Shown here: positions 41,338 through 51,793 of the stretch, piece after piece
How positions within the stretch are numbered: position 1 is the stretch's first letter
Layout: the number at the start of each line of letters is the position of its first letter
Source: Proteus penneri
GTDB taxonomy: Bacteria > Pseudomonadota > Gammaproteobacteria > Enterobacterales > Enterobacteriaceae
NCBI RefSeq assembly: GCF_003144535.1
Contig: NZ_PHFJ01000004.1
Coordinates: 62,001-126,000 of the forward strand
Length of the DNA: 64,000 bases
Direction: 5' to 3'
Notes under the pieces: model-generated
What the model was told of the DNA's origin: nothing
Database searches by the model: none
Seen by the model: only the letters and a program-made list of their open reading frames with translations
Program-made: the position numbers and the translations under genes

Positions 41338-42225
41338 ATAGAAAGTAATAATCTTCGAGCCTATCATTGTTGCTTTTCCTCCCACTCTCACTCGACTAAT
41401 TGTATTTTCTGTTGAATCAATAATAACGTGAATAAGAGAAGAACATTGCATTGCACGCCCCTGCTCTAATAGAAAATGCGTTTTATGAGGGAAAACATGC
41501 TTAACAAGATAGCAGCCTAAAGCGCCACTAGAACTCCCTGTAGCAGATTCTTCATTGATGCCATATAAAGGTGCAAAGTTACGGCAATGAGCTGTAATTT
41601 CTTTATCTTGGCTAAGCTCAAAAACATGAAAGCCAATAGTATTAAATTCACGACTTAAGTCTGCAATCGCATCAAAATTCGGTTTTAGCGTATCTAATTG
41701 CCCAAATTGTACGGGGATCAAAATATCAGATAATCCTGTTGAAAATATCTCAATAGGTAAGCCTGTTTCTGAAATAACTTCGCAATTTACTCCCAATGCA
41801 GCAGCCACTGCATCGATCTTTGGAGCTTGTCGTGAAACAGGCAGTGTTTGCTCCATAACAACATTTTCAGTATCAATTGCTACGCTTAAAATACCTGCCT
41901 TCGTTTTTTGTGTGTAATGGCCAGAAGCCAATAAATTGAGTGAAGATAAAGTGAAAAATACCGCTAATGTAGCATGACCACAAAAATCGACTTCTCCTTC
42001 AGGAGTGAAAAAATTAACTTCAAAATCAGTCTCGTCACCTCGATAGACAAAAGCTGTTTCAGAAAAGCCGACTTCTTTAGCGATAGCTATTTTCTGTTCA
42101 TCACTTAATTGAGGGGGATTTAGTACTACGCCAGCAGGATTCCCCCCTGTATTATTCCGAGTAAATGAGTTTACAAGGTATACTTTGATCTCGTGCTCTA
42201 CTGAGCGTATAGCTTCATTCTGCAT
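41326..42225 (-). CDS. PhzF family isomerase
   Basis: 299 residues. Two-lobed diaminopimelate-epimerase-like fold; the family isomerises phenazine precursors, other substrates unknown. The N-terminal lobe has GNPAGVVL (about 28-35) and the catalytic Glu in GFSETAFV (about 53-60); then GHATLAVFF, and EESATGSSSGALG in the C-terminal lobe. The last residues (ITFYTTC) run into the receptor remnant, so its native C-terminus may differ by a few residues. No phenazine genes nearby. Confidence 0.92.
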   Translation of the reverse strand: MQNEAIRSVEHEIKVYLVNSFTRNNTGGNPAGVVLNPPQLSDEQKIAIAKEVGFSETAFVYRGDETDFEVNFFTPEGEVDFCGHATLAVFFTLSSLNLLASGHYTQKTKAGILSVAIDTENVVMEQTLPVSRQAPKIDAVAAALGVNCEVISETGLPIEIFSTGLSDILIPVQFGQLDTLKPNFDAIADLSREFNTIGFHVFELSQDKEITAHCRNFAPLYGINEESATGSSSGALGCYLVKHVFPHKTHFLLEQGRAMQCSSLIHVIIDSTENTISRVRVGGKATMIGSKIITFYTTC

Positions 42226-42345
42226 ATATTTTCCATATTACTTCAAATCGCATTAAACTTGTGTGTAAAAAAATAGAATTGTCTAGATCTATCTTGTATT
42301 ACTCCACTTTAAATATATTTTTTTAAGTAGTAGATAAAATTCTCA

Positions 42346-42927
42346 CTAATTAGGGCAAACTGCTGACACGCTATCTAAGCCTTGTTGTCTTTGTTCAAAT
42401 GTGACACTTTTATTATCACCTTCTCGGATAATTTTTAAGATATAAATACTATCAAAATCATTACTTTTCCATTTAGGGATTAATTTAGGATCGCCCCCCA
42501 CTCGCTTCATAATATCTCGTGCCACTTTAACTAAATTGTCATGCTCCCATGCAATAAAAATAACTGCATTTTCATATTTCTTACTTAACAGGGCTTCACG
42601 CAATTCTTTTACTTCTTTAGCATGAAATTGAAGATGAATAGGCAACGAGGTTTTAATAGCAATAGGAGAAATTGTTTGGAGTGAGCGTAATGAATTGCCT
42701 AATTTACTCTGTTTGGGTGCAGCGGCAAATAATGCATCAGGTTTGCCAAATTGATTTATAAGTACATCAGGTAGGGCTAATGCTCTATTTAATCCCTTAC
42801 AGGTCAATTGCCCACTATCATTATCAGGTTTTTCACCATGCCTTATAAAGACAAGTGTTTGATCGGAGTACGCCATATGACTAAATCCTAAAATAAATAT
42901 GCTCAAAAATATAAATACACTGCGCAT
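42346..42927 (-). CDS. Periplasmic histidine phosphatase family protein
   Basis: 193 residues with a signal peptide ending MAYSD. RHG motif in VFIRHGEKP (about 27-35) marks the phosphohistidine branch; a second His in AWEHDNLVKVA fits the catalytic pair. Smaller than the usual phytase/acid phosphatase and closer to uncharacterised secreted members. Substrate unknown. Confidence 0.85.
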   Translation of the reverse strand: MRSVFIFLSIFILGFSHMAYSDQTLVFIRHGEKPDNDSGQLTCKGLNRALALPDVLINQFGKPDALFAAAPKQSKLGNSLRSLQTISPIAIKTSLPIHLQFHAKEVKELREALLSKKYENAVIFIAWEHDNLVKVARDIMKRVGGDPKLIPKWKSNDFDSIYILKIIREGDNKSVTFEQRQQGLDSVSAVCPN

Positions 42928-43348
42928 ACAGCGTTGCCTTTAAGTCAATTAAGTATAAGAAATATAGAAAATTAAAACATACCTAATATTAACCATAAAC
43001 TCACCTATTTGATGTCATTCAGTCTATCATAGACCAAAGTATTTTAGCGGTGAGCGAGTCTTAGATAACGTACATTTAGCCACTCTTATAATTTATTGAC
43101 CTTTATTCTATCTTCTAAACACCCCAAGATTAATTAACAAATATTAAAATCGAACAAACAATTGTTAACGGAAAATAAAGAATATCTTTAATTTTTTATT
43201 ACTTTACGTCCAAGTTTATAAAATTGGATTAAACTTAAATACTCAGAACTCTTAGATAAAAAAGAGAGGAAATCTCTTTTTTAAAATAAAAACAATGTGT
43301 TAAAAATCAATGCAAGCCTTTTTATCTCCCTTTACTTAGTTTAATGAC
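42928..43348. other. Intergenic region upstream of the chemoreceptor
   Basis: About 420 bases between divergent genes; apart from the FliA promoter that follows, I see no gene or strong hairpin. Confidence 0.4.
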
Positions 43349-43375
43349 TAAAGTTCTGCCACTACTTACCGATAC
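43349..43375 (+). promoter_or_regulatory. FliA (sigma-28) type promoter of the chemoreceptor
   Basis: TAAAGTTC, 11 bases, ACCGATAC, against the consensus TAAAGTTT-N11-GCCGATAA: 7 of 8 and 6 of 8 matches at the exact spacing. About 60 bases before the chemoreceptor start, so the gene probably belongs to the late flagellar regulon. Confidence 0.85.
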
Positions 43376-43433
43376 TGTTTGTTCTTAAATAAGTTACCAA
43401 TACTTATTAATTTTTATTTATCCAGGGTTAAGC

Positions 43434-44984
43434 ATGTTCTTTAAAAACTTTAAAATTCGTACAAAGTTAACCATCGCATTTACAACTTTTGTGATGTTAA
43501 TTATGTTGGGTTCTAGTTTCGCATTAATGGGTTTAAATAGTGCGAATCAAGATATTCATGATGTCGTTGATGATATCTATCCAACCACGGTCAAAGCCAA
43601 TTTACTGATTAATAATTTCAATGAGTTTATTATATTTCAGCAACTCACTATGCTTGATGAGCAAGAAAGTTTAGCAACTGAACAAGAGAGCAAAAAAGCA
43701 GAGATCACCGCTAAAGTTGCGCAATTGCTGAAAGAGTTAGATGAAACTACACACGATGCTGAGTCAAAAAAAATCTTAGCAGAAGTTTATGACATTCGTC
43801 AGCAATATATAACCTCTCAAAACTTTGTAATAAAGGCATTTAATGAAAATAACAGACACGCCGCAGTCAATGAACTGATCACAAAAACCTCCGCTATCCA
43901 ATTAAAATATCGCGATAAAATATTAGAGTTTATCGAATTACAAAATCAAAAAATGGAGGAGGCAGGTGACGCTGTTGAACGTAATTTTATTGAGAAAAGA
44001 ACATTTTTAATATTATTAACTCTTGTCAGTATTATTGTGGGCAGTATTTTAGGATGGTTTATAACTAAAGGCATTACTCTCCCATTAGAGAAGGCAATAA
44101 ACTTTGCAAAAGCCATTGCAAATGGTGATTTAACACAAGAAGTGAATACTGATTATCATGATGAAGTAGGGATATTATTACGGGCCCTCGCTGAAATGAA
44201 AAAGCGCCTATTAGAGGTTGTGCAAAATGTACAAAATGGCGCTGAAAATATTTCATCGGCAGCAGAGCAAATTACTGCTGGTAGCCAAAATTTAGCAGCA
44301 AGAACAGAAGAACAAGCAACCTCAGTAGAAGAAACGGCAAGCTCAATGGAGCAAATGACGTCAACCGTTAAAAACACAACGGATCATACTCATAATGCAA
44401 TTAATGTTGCTGAAAAAACTGAAGTCGCCGTACATCACAATGGCAAAATGATGCTTCAGTTAACTGAAAAAATGAGAGCAATTAATAGCTCATCATCTCA
44501 AATGACAGATATTATTAACTTAATTGATGCCATTGCATTCCAAACTAATATTCTTGCACTAAATGCTGCTGTTGAAGCCGCTAGAGCAGGTGAACATGGT
44601 AAAGGTTTTGCAGTTGTTGCTGGTGAAGTCAGACTACTGGCACAAAAAAGTGCAGATTCCGCTAATAATATACGCACTCTTATCGATAACTCATCAACTC
44701 AAACACAGGAAGGGATGGAATTAGTTGAGCAAGCAGGCTCTCAAATCAAAAAAATGATCACCGATGTTGAAGAGATCAGCGCATTATTACGAGAAATTGG
44801 GCAAGCAAGTAATGAGCAAAGCGCTGGTATATCACAAATAAACAATGCTATAAGTCAGCTTGATTCGACAACTCAACAGAATGCAGGATTAGTTGAAGAA
44901 TCTGTCGCAGCCGCAAATTCTCTCAACGACCAAGCCTTAAATCTAACCAAACTCGTTAATTACTTTCAGATTAAGTGCATCTAA
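43434..44984 (+). CDS. Methyl-accepting chemotaxis protein
   Basis: 516 residues. Tar/Tsr-type topology: helices at about 11-31 and 188-210 enclose a periplasmic four-helix ligand domain, then HAMP (about 212-265) and the signalling hairpin with the conserved tip [28 protein letters not shown] (tip motif at about 363-390). Methylation helices are Gln/Glu-rich. The C-terminus ends NYFQIKCI and lacks the NWETF pentapeptide that tethers CheR/CheB, so it is a low-abundance type receptor. Ligand unknown. Confidence 0.95.
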   Translation: MFFKNFKIRTKLTIAFTTFVMLIMLGSSFALMGLNSANQDIHDVVDDIYPTTVKANLLINNFNEFIIFQQLTMLDEQESLATEQESKKAEITAKVAQLLKELDETTHDAESKKILAEVYDIRQQYITSQNFVIKAFNENNRHAAVNELITKTSAIQLKYRDKILEFIELQNQKMEEAGDAVERNFIEKRTFLILLTLVSIIVGSILGWFITKGITLPLEKAINFAKAIANGDLTQEVNTDYHDEVGILLRALAEMKKRLLEVVQNVQNGAENISSAAEQITAGSQNLAARTEEQATSVEETASSMEQMTSTVKNTTDHTHNAINVAEKTEVAVHHNGKMMLQLTEKMRAINSSSSQMTDIINLIDAIAFQTNILALNAAVEAARAGEHGKGFAVVAGEVRLLAQKSADSANNIRTLIDNSSTQTQEGMELVEQAGSQIKKMITDVEEISALLREIGQASNEQSAGISQINNAISQLDSTTQQNAGLVEESVAAANSLNDQALNLTKLVNYFQIKCI

Positions 44985-45009
44985 TTCGTTATTGTATTAG
45001 ATAGTGTTG

Positions 45010-45046
45010 TTCAAGGTCACTCAGTGGAAACTGTCGTGACCTTGAA
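45010..45046. terminator. Hairpin between the chemoreceptor and mdaB
   Basis: Perfect 11-base arms TTCAAGGTCAC / GTGACCTTGAA around a 15-base loop. No clear T-run; it sits between converging genes. Confidence 0.65.
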
Positions 45047-45078
45047 ATCATATTTAGATGAAAGAATAACCTTTTATA

Positions 45079-45657
45079 TCAACCAAAAACGTGAGTTAAA
45101 TGTGCTTTATATTCAGCAATATCATTATCAATTTTTGGCTCTTTAATAACGTCATTGACCATAAAAGTTGGTAATTGAGATAATCCTAAAAATTGTTGTG
45201 ATTTGTGAAAAGCAAAATAAACACCATCAACACCTCTGCCATCAAAAAAATTGCCAAATTCATTAAAGGCTTCAACGGGAGCATTCCATGTTACGGAGAG
45301 CATATATTTTTTACCTTGTAATAGTCCCCCTGTACCGTATTGCTTTTTAGGATCACGACGAGTACGTCCATCATTCTCATATAACTTGCCATGACCAAAT
45401 GTATACACATCATCCATATATTTTTTTACTTTCCATGGCATCATCATCCACCAGCCAGGCATTTGATAAATAATGGTGTCTGCCCATAGAAATTTTTCTA
45501 TTTCATCATCAATATCATAGCCTTCTTCTATTTGAGTCTCTTTAACACCATGACCTAATGTGACTAAATGTTCAGTAGCAACATCATGCAATGTGCGGTT
45601 TAATTGACCAGCAGAATGACCAAATTTTTGGCCACCATTAATCAGTAAAATATTCAT
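45079..45657 (-). CDS. mdaB: NADPH:quinone reductase MdaB
   Basis: 192 residues. Flavodoxin-fold FAD enzyme of the NQO1/MdaB family (NILLINGGQKFGHSAGQLN at the N-terminus, YQMPGWWMMMPWKVKKYMDD at about 65-84, GTGGLLQGKKYMLSVTWNAP). Two-electron reduction of quinones, guarding against semiquinone radicals. In E. coli mdaB is followed by ygiN, and a YgiN-like gene is nearby here, beyond a LysR gene. Confidence 0.95.
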   Translation of the reverse strand: MNILLINGGQKFGHSAGQLNRTLHDVATEHLVTLGHGVKETQIEEGYDIDDEIEKFLWADTIIYQMPGWWMMMPWKVKKYMDDVYTFGHGKLYENDGRTRRDPKKQYGTGGLLQGKKYMLSVTWNAPVEAFNEFGNFFDGRGVDGVYFAFHKSQQFLGLSQLPTFMVNDVIKEPKIDNDIAEYKAHLTHVFG

Positions 45658-45990
45658 GCTAACTCCTAAATTTTTTCTTGCGATGTGTCTAATGGAGTTA
45701 ATTTAACAGGAAATAAATAAGTTCGCACACGACAATAAAATTACAAAACAAACAAAAAGCAGAATTATAATCTTTATTTTGACTAAAAAAATCAGTTTTA
45801 AAAACAAAAAACCAGAAACAATCACTTTTACGATTACGTATATTAATAATAGCGATTATTGCTTTTTAGGTAAAAGTCTATTGTTTCTTAGGCTATTTTT
45901 TTAATGACTGGCTGTTATAACATTAATAGGAGTACCTTCTAGCCAGATAGGATTGTATTACTATCACATTGAGATAAATTGTAAGAAATA
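45658..45990. other. Intergenic region between mdaB and the LysR gene
   Basis: AT-rich, about 330 bases, mdaB promoter region. No gene. A regulator-binding site is likely but I cannot name one. Confidence 0.4.
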
Positions 45991-45991
45991 A

Positions 45992-46007
45992 AGCACATCA
46001 ATGTGCT
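45992..46007 (-). terminator. LysR gene terminator
   Basis: AGCACAT / ATGTGCT arms with a 2-base loop and flanking A/T, just after the LysR stop. Confidence 0.6.
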
Positions 46008-46012
46008 AAAAG

Positions 46013-46912
46013 TTACAGCTTTAATGTATCTGATAGATATTGAGTTAAACTATCAATAAAAACGCGAATGCGCTGGCTCACCACTCGATCACTATAATAA
46101 ACAGCATGAAAAGGTAATGGCATAGATTGTATTTTATCGCTAAATAGTTCAACTAGTTTGCCTTCTTGAATATCTTTATTCACCACAAAATCAGATAAAC
46201 AAGCTATTCCTTCACCACTCATACATAGTTGCCTTAATATTTCGCCATTGTTTGCAGATATCCCTTCCGTTACCGTAATGAATACATTTTTTTCGATTTC
46301 TAAAGGCCATGTATTTAATGAAACAGGCTCAGTAAATGTTAAACAAGTATGTTCGCTCAACATTTGCGCTGTTGTCGGAAATCCTTTTCGCTCAATATAT
46401 TTTGGCGAAGCAATAATTTTGCGATGGCTATTAAATAAAGGACGAGCACGTAAACTTGAATCGGTTAAATGACCAACTCGTATAGCCACATCCACTTTAC
46501 GTTCAATTAAATTAACAAAGGTTTCAGAAGAGACTAATGACAAAATAATATCAGGATATTGTTGGCGAAAAACAGAAATAAAAGGGATCAAAAGATGCAA
46601 TACCACAGGTGTAGCAGCGTCAATACGCAATAAGCCTTTAGGGGAACGTTGTGTACCATGTAACTCATTTTCAGCGGCTTGCATTTCTTGCAATATCACT
46701 TTCATTCGCTGAAAATAAAGTTCACCTTCTGAAGTAAGAGCTATTTGGCGGGTTGTTCTATTCAGTAAATTAACACCTAATTTATCTTCTAATTTTTTTA
46801 CAGTACGACTTACCGCTGAATTAGCGAGATTCAATTTATCTGCAGCTTTTGTAAAACTTTTATGTTCAACGACTTCAACAAATACTCTCGCTTCTTCTGA
46901 TGTTGCTTTCAT
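46013..46912 (-). CDS. LysR family transcriptional regulator
   Basis: 299 residues. N-terminal winged helix-turn-helix (about 1-60, [29 protein letters not shown]) and a type 2 periplasmic-binding-like effector domain (about 90-295), of the CrgA/DmlR-like branch. It lies between mdaB and a YgiN-like gene on the same strand and is the natural candidate to regulate them, but that is inference from position. Confidence 0.93.
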   Translation of the reverse strand: MKATSEEARVFVEVVEHKSFTKAADKLNLANSAVSRTVKKLEDKLGVNLLNRTTRQIALTSEGELYFQRMKVILQEMQAAENELHGTQRSPKGLLRIDAATPVVLHLLIPFISVFRQQYPDIILSLVSSETFVNLIERKVDVAIRVGHLTDSSLRARPLFNSHRKIIASPKYIERKGFPTTAQMLSEHTCLTFTEPVSLNTWPLEIEKNVFITVTEGISANNGEILRQLCMSGEGIACLSDFVVNKDIQEGKLVELFSDKIQSMPLPFHAVYYSDRVVSQRIRVFIDSLTQYLSDTLKL

Positions 46913-47057
46913 ATCATAAACCTCGGTAGCATTAAGTAACGCACTGAAATTTAAGAATACGAGTATCTTTTCATTATTGCAATTAAGTTAATAATAGAGA
47001 GATATAGTGAGTTACTAGTCATAATCTACTATAAGTAATGTATATATCAAAAAAATA

Positions 47058-47090
47058 AGCAGGTAATCCTTAATGAGATACCTGCTTAAC
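47058..47090 (-). terminator. Terminator of the YgiN-like gene
   Basis: AAGCAGGTA / TACCTGCTT arms around a 13-base loop, 20 bases past the stop on the minus strand. Confidence 0.7.
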
Positions 47091-47110
47091 TCACTGTGGA
47101 AAAAATAACA

Positions 47111-47401
47111 TTAAGCCAATTTCTCAATAAATTTAATCTCTAGTGAATCAGTTTTATCTTTTAAATTTTCGATAAATGTTTTCATATGTGCCGTTTCATT
47201 ATGTTTATCAATGGCACTTTGGTTCTCCCATATTTCAAAGAAAATAAAAGTTCTTGGTTGAGTGGTATCCTTATGAAGTTCATACTGGATACAACCTTCG
47301 TCTTGATGACTTGGCTTTATCATCGCCAGACAAGCAGACAAAATATCGCTCTCATAATTTTCTTTTGCCACAATAGTGGCTATTAATCTGATATTGTTCA
47401 T
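47111..47401 (-). CDS. YgiN-like antibiotic biosynthesis monooxygenase family protein
   Basis: 96 residues, a single ABM dimeric alpha-beta barrel unit (IRLIATIVAKENYESDIL, CIQYELHKDTTQP, FIFFEIWENQSAID, HMKTFIENL). E. coli YgiN, next to mdaB, is a quinol monooxygenase; this gene is a shorter relative in the same neighbourhood. Substrate not deducible. Confidence 0.85.
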   Translation of the reverse strand: MNNIRLIATIVAKENYESDILSACLAMIKPSHQDEGCIQYELHKDTTQPRTFIFFEIWENQSAIDKHNETAHMKTFIENLKDKTDSLEIKFIEKLA

Positions 47402-49416
47402 ATAAAATCCTATCGCTCGGCTATGAGATTGTTAAGTACATTGATTAATAAACTCAAATTACTCTAACACAATTCTTATCTCATTCTTCATTCCAATTAT
47501 TTCCATTTAAGCAAAAGTATTTTCCATTTAAGCAACTGGATCTACCTCAAAGAAATGGTGATTAATCCTTGTCTCTAAGTAAAACTTCTCAATCAAAGTA
47601 GTGAACAAATAATCCCTACTTTGTCACGAGTGTCATTACAATAGCTTTTATAATGGCATTCGATTTATACATTAACACGCATTTATCCCAATGAAAAAAA
47701 GCAACCTAGCTCACACTTTTGTTCTTTTTTTTATGTGTAACAACATCGCCAATGAAATGTAAACAAATTTACCAATATCAGACAAACTGTTTGTATTTGC
47801 AAAATTATTTCAACGGTAATGGATAGCGTCAAATGTTAAATCCTAAAACATCGCTAACATAATCGCTGATTTCTGTTATCAAAACAGGGCTATTTAATGA
47901 TGAAAATAATCTTTTCACTATTAATACTTCCATAATAATCTCAACGTAATATCACTTATTGTAAGTGAAGCTTATCGCGCTAAAAAATATCCTCCCCCCC
48001 TCCCTCACACTAAAGAAAACATTTCGCGAGAGATTATTACGTAGTTAAAACAAAAATAATTATCTACAAACTCATTTTTCAATCATTTTTTTACTTTCAA
48101 TATTTGTATGACAATTTTTAGGTAAAACAAATATCTTATCTAAAAATGAAACTATTACTTCAAGAACATTTCATATCTTATTTTTGCTCTATAACAGTTA
48201 ACTTAAACACTTTAAATAAGGTATAGAAAAACCATTAAATAAATATTTTCCTCTTATTACATAGGGCTTATTCTATGCTTTTTCATTTATGAAAATAAGA
48301 AAAAATAAATTTTTTTACTTTTAAAAATACGATCAAGATCACTTAAATTATGTCTTTAACTGAAAATCATTAAGAATAACCATTCTCATTTTATATTTAT
48401 TTCACACATTACATATCCATTATCCCTCTGATTTGTATTACAATTAAATCTAGTGTCAAAGCGAGTCATTGTGCCTATTAAGAGACAAAAAGAAGTCAAT
48501 CACTGATGATGAAATCATATTAACATCGACTTAAACAGTTAATATAAAAATATTATTTTTGTATAATTAACATTGTTAAATTTAAAAAAAAGAAAAAACA
48601 AACCATAATAAATTATATTCTTACAATAAAACAAAAATTTCTATAATTAGAATAAAAAAACATCGTGATTTATAAATAAAAAACAACAAAAAAAACAAAC
48701 AAGAAATAAAAACAATGTAAAGAAAATAATTAATATAAAAAAACAAAATAAAAAAAAAACAACAAACCAAAAACAAAATAAATACAACAATAAAAGCAAC
48801 CATTGAAAAATAAAATTAAAGATAATTTAAATAATAAAAAAATAAAAACTTATAATAATAAAAAATTAAAATATATAACATTAAAGCTATTTGTTAATAA
48901 AATAGCCCCTTCAAACAATACATTAATTTAATTTATGATTAATTAAAGCATAGATAATCATTTCTATCCTAAAAAATGGCATTTTAGACTTAAATTCATC
49001 TTTTTATTACATAGCTAAAACCATCAATATCGTTCTTTTTTTCATCAAAAACCAATTTGATAACAACATTAGCAATCCAATTACATTGATGAACATCAAA
49101 AAACACGACAATTAACAAGCAAATAATGAGAAAAAAGGAATTTTTTTATATTTGTCACACAATTGATTTTATTCTATTACATCTCAATAAATATTCCCTA
49201 CAATAGCCAACCAATCTAGCCTAACAATTTCATGAGTGATAATGTTTTTCATTGTTTAGGCTGGTAACTATCTTTTTTTATTTATGATTTATCGTTTCAG
49301 CAAAGTAGAGCATTAATAAAACCTAGTACCCTACACAATTATATGATGACCAATTTATAGGTTTGCCAACGCAGTTATAAACGATAAAAATTGCAAACTT
49401 AAGGATAAAAATAATC
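47402..49416. other. Two-kilobase gene-free AT-rich region before lldP
   Basis: No credible coding region on either strand. It includes a C-rich pyrimidine run (47990-48005), a long A-rich tract (about 48545-48900), and an imperfect inverted repeat CCTAACAAT (49219-49227) / ATTGTTTAGG (49251-49260) with the lldP leader beyond it. Half-sites resembling the LldR motif (GACCAATTT near 49349) are present without a full palindrome. Confidence 0.55.
48545..48900. other. A-rich low-complexity tract
   Basis: About 350 bases with A on the plus strand in great excess over T, built of A-runs broken by single C or T. It opens a long hydrophobic frame on the minus strand that is only poly-T translation. 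Phased A-tracts of this type bend DNA and bind H-NS. Confidence 0.75.
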
Positions 49417-50943
49417 ATGTCCGACTATCTATCATTCTTATTAGGTATTGTGCCTTTAGCGGTTTTGATTTTTATGATCTTAAAAATGAAATCAGCCGTT
49501 CACCATGCCGTGCTTGTGTCTTTAGTGATAACGGTTGCGCTGGCCATTTTCCATTGGAACAACACCATTCAATTTGCTTCAGTCTCGGTCCTTTATGGTG
49601 CAGTTAAAGGATTGTGGCCAATCATCATCGTCATTCTTGCCGCTATTTATAGTTATAACTTAATGCTAAAGACAGGTGGCATGGATGTACTGAAAGATGT
49701 ACTCGCGGGTATAAGTGATGATAAGCGCGTGCAAGTTCTGCTTATCTCATGGTGTTTTGGTGGCTTCCTTGAAGCAGTTGCGGGTTATGGTACTGCGGTT
49801 GCCATTCCTATCGGCATTTTAATCGCACTTGGATTTGATCCTTTTAAAGCAGCTGTTGCCTCTTTAGTTGCCAATACGGTTCCTACTGCTTTTGGTGCAG
49901 TCGGCATTCCTGTTTCAATTTTGGCACAAAACACTGGGCTTGATGTATTAGTGCTAAGTAAAACGATTATCATTCAGTTGGGATTATTTAATATCGTCTT
50001 GCCTTTTGTCATCGTTGCCATTGCTGGTGGTGGAATTAAAGCAATTAAAGGTGTCGGATTTATTACTTTAATGTGTGGTATCAGTACACTGATCCCTCAA
50101 TATATCGTTGCTGCTAATTTAGGTGCTGAATTACCGGCGTTTGCTGGTAGCTTAGTCAGCTTAATTGTGGTTATTTTCCTTGCTAAACGCATGAAAAACA
50201 GTGGTGATAAACAACAAAATATCAAAAAGCACACGGGCAAAGAGTTGTTAGTAGCAAGTTCTATTTACTTGTTTACCTTTATTTTTATTTTAGCGTGCTC
50301 ACCTTTATTCCCTACACTTCAAAGCATGGCGGGTTCAATATCCACAAAGATCCCATTTGTATTAAGTGAGACACAAACGGAATATCAAACCATTGCTTGG
50401 TTAAGTACACCAGGTGTATTAATTATTCTCGCCAGCTTTGTAGGCGGCACCATTCAAGGTGCAAGCGTTTCAACACTTATCTCTGTTCTGGTTAAAACGA
50501 CGATCCAACTGAAAAACTCTATTATTGCCATCACAGCAATTGTAGCGATGGCAACTGTCATGGATTTCAGTGGCATGATTGGCAGTATCGCCGAAACCTT
50601 AGTTGATTTCACAGGTGCAGGATTTATCTTTATTGCGCCAGTAATCGGTGCGTTGGGAACCTTCGTAACCGGTAGTGACACCAACTCTAACGTACTGTTT
50701 GGTAAGTTACAAACCAGTGCGGCCGCTAAACTCAATATCGATCCATTTATTCTGGCTGCGGCCAATACCTCTGGTGCTACGGGCGGTAAAATGATTTCAC
50801 CACAAAGTATCGCCATTGCTGTTTCAGCGACCAAAATGGATGGTCAAAGCAGTGCCATCATGCGTGAAACCTTAAAATACTGTATCGCCTATATCATTAT
50901 TCTCGGGGCGAAGATCGGTATTATTTATCATCTAATGAACTAA
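49417..50943 (+). CDS. lldP: L-lactate permease
   Basis: 508 residues, about 13 membrane helices, LctP family lactate/glycolate-proton symporter. Conserved GGFLEAVAGYGTAVAIPIGIL (about 112-132), VPTAFGAVGIP and GSDTNSNVLFG (about 425-435) are present. Shorter than E. coli LldP (551). Heads the lactate operon with lutABC 120 bases downstream; AAGGAT ribosome site. Confidence 0.93.
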   Translation: MSDYLSFLLGIVPLAVLIFMILKMKSAVHHAVLVSLVITVALAIFHWNNTIQFASVSVLYGAVKGLWPIIIVILAAIYSYNLMLKTGGMDVLKDVLAGISDDKRVQVLLISWCFGGFLEAVAGYGTAVAIPIGILIALGFDPFKAAVASLVANTVPTAFGAVGIPVSILAQNTGLDVLVLSKTIIIQLGLFNIVLPFVIVAIAGGGIKAIKGVGFITLMCGISTLIPQYIVAANLGAELPAFAGSLVSLIVVIFLAKRMKNSGDKQQNIKKHTGKELLVASSIYLFTFIFILACSPLFPTLQSMAGSISTKIPFVLSETQTEYQTIAWLSTPGVLIILASFVGGTIQGASVSTLISVLVKTTIQLKNSIIAITAIVAMATVMDFSGMIGSIAETLVDFTGAGFIFIAPVIGALGTFVTGSDTNSNVLFGKLQTSAAAKLNIDPFILAAANTSGATGGKMISPQSIAIAVSATKMDGQSSAIMRETLKYCIAYIIILGAKIGIIYHLMN

Positions 50944-51061
50944 TTAATAAGGAGAAGGGAGTGTGTTCATTCCCACTCTTCTCCTCTTATAACAAATCAA
51001 TAAAAGAATTTTATCTTTAGTAAAAATGACAACATCTGAGCGATGTTTTGGAGTTCGATTA

Positions 51062-51781
51062 ATGAAAGTTAATTTTTATGCGACCTGTCTTGGTGATGTG
51101 CTGAAAGCAGATTCAGCTCGAGACACCGTCCTGTTACTTGAAAAATTAGGCTGCGAAGTCTTGTTTCAAGAACGCCAAGGTTGCTGTGGTCAGCCAGCGC
51201 TTAATAGCGGTTATGTAAATAACGCAAAACCAGCCATGAAATCGTTAATTGAAACATTGGAAGTGAACGACTATCCCATTATTTCACCCGCAGGCTCCTG
51301 TACTTATGCCATTAAAGGCTATCCAACTTACCTTGCTGATGAACCTCAATGGGCATTACGGGCACAAGGTGTTGCCGATCGCCTGATTGATTTAACCAGC
51401 TTTATTGTTAACAAACTTGGTGTTGTTGATGTTGGCGCTCGCCTTCCTGGTAAAGCGGTTTATCACCCATCTTGCAGTTTAACCAGAAAATTAGGTGTCG
51501 TAAGTGAGCCTTTAACATTATTAAAACATGTTGAAGGTCTTGAAATGTTGCCATTTGCAAACTCAGAAACCTGCTGTGGCTTTGGGGGGACATTCTCCGT
51601 GAAGATGTCTGAAATTTCAGGCGAGATGGTGACCGAAAAAGTAAAACATATCATGGATGTGAGCCCTGATTATGTCATTGGTGCCGATACAAGTTGCTTA
51701 ATCAACATTCAAGGTCGCTTAAGTCGTGAAAAGCGTCCTGTAAAAGTGTTGCATATTGCACAAGTTTTAATGAGCCAATAA
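51062..51781 (+). CDS. lutA: L-lactate dehydrogenase complex protein LutA/LldE (CCG domain)
   Basis: 239 residues from the ATG at 51062 (GGAG ahead; family start MKVNFYATC). Two cysteine-rich CCG domains: RQGCCGQPALNSGY and ETCCGFGGTFSVK, each preceded by distant Cys (ATC, SCSL). Part of the LutABC iron-sulphur L-lactate oxidase that replaces flavin LldD. Also called lldE/ykgE. Confidence 0.95.
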   Translation: MKVNFYATCLGDVLKADSARDTVLLLEKLGCEVLFQERQGCCGQPALNSGYVNNAKPAMKSLIETLEVNDYPIISPAGSCTYAIKGYPTYLADEPQWALRAQGVADRLIDLTSFIVNKLGVVDVGARLPGKAVYHPSCSLTRKLGVVSEPLTLLKHVEGLEMLPFANSETCCGFGGTFSVKMSEISGEMVTEKVKHIMDVSPDYVIGADTSCLINIQGRLSREKRPVKVLHIAQVLMSQ

Positions 51782-51793
51782 GGGAGCTTGCTT

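Noticed and set aside
48621-48803. 60-codon hydrophobic frame on the minus strand
   Set aside because: It is just poly-T translation of the A-rich tract (Phe/Ile/Leu/Tyr only), with no ribosome site.
49340-49365. LldR operator before lldP
   Set aside because: Only a half-site (GACCAATTT) is seen; the palindromic AATTGGT-N3-ACCAATT form is absent.
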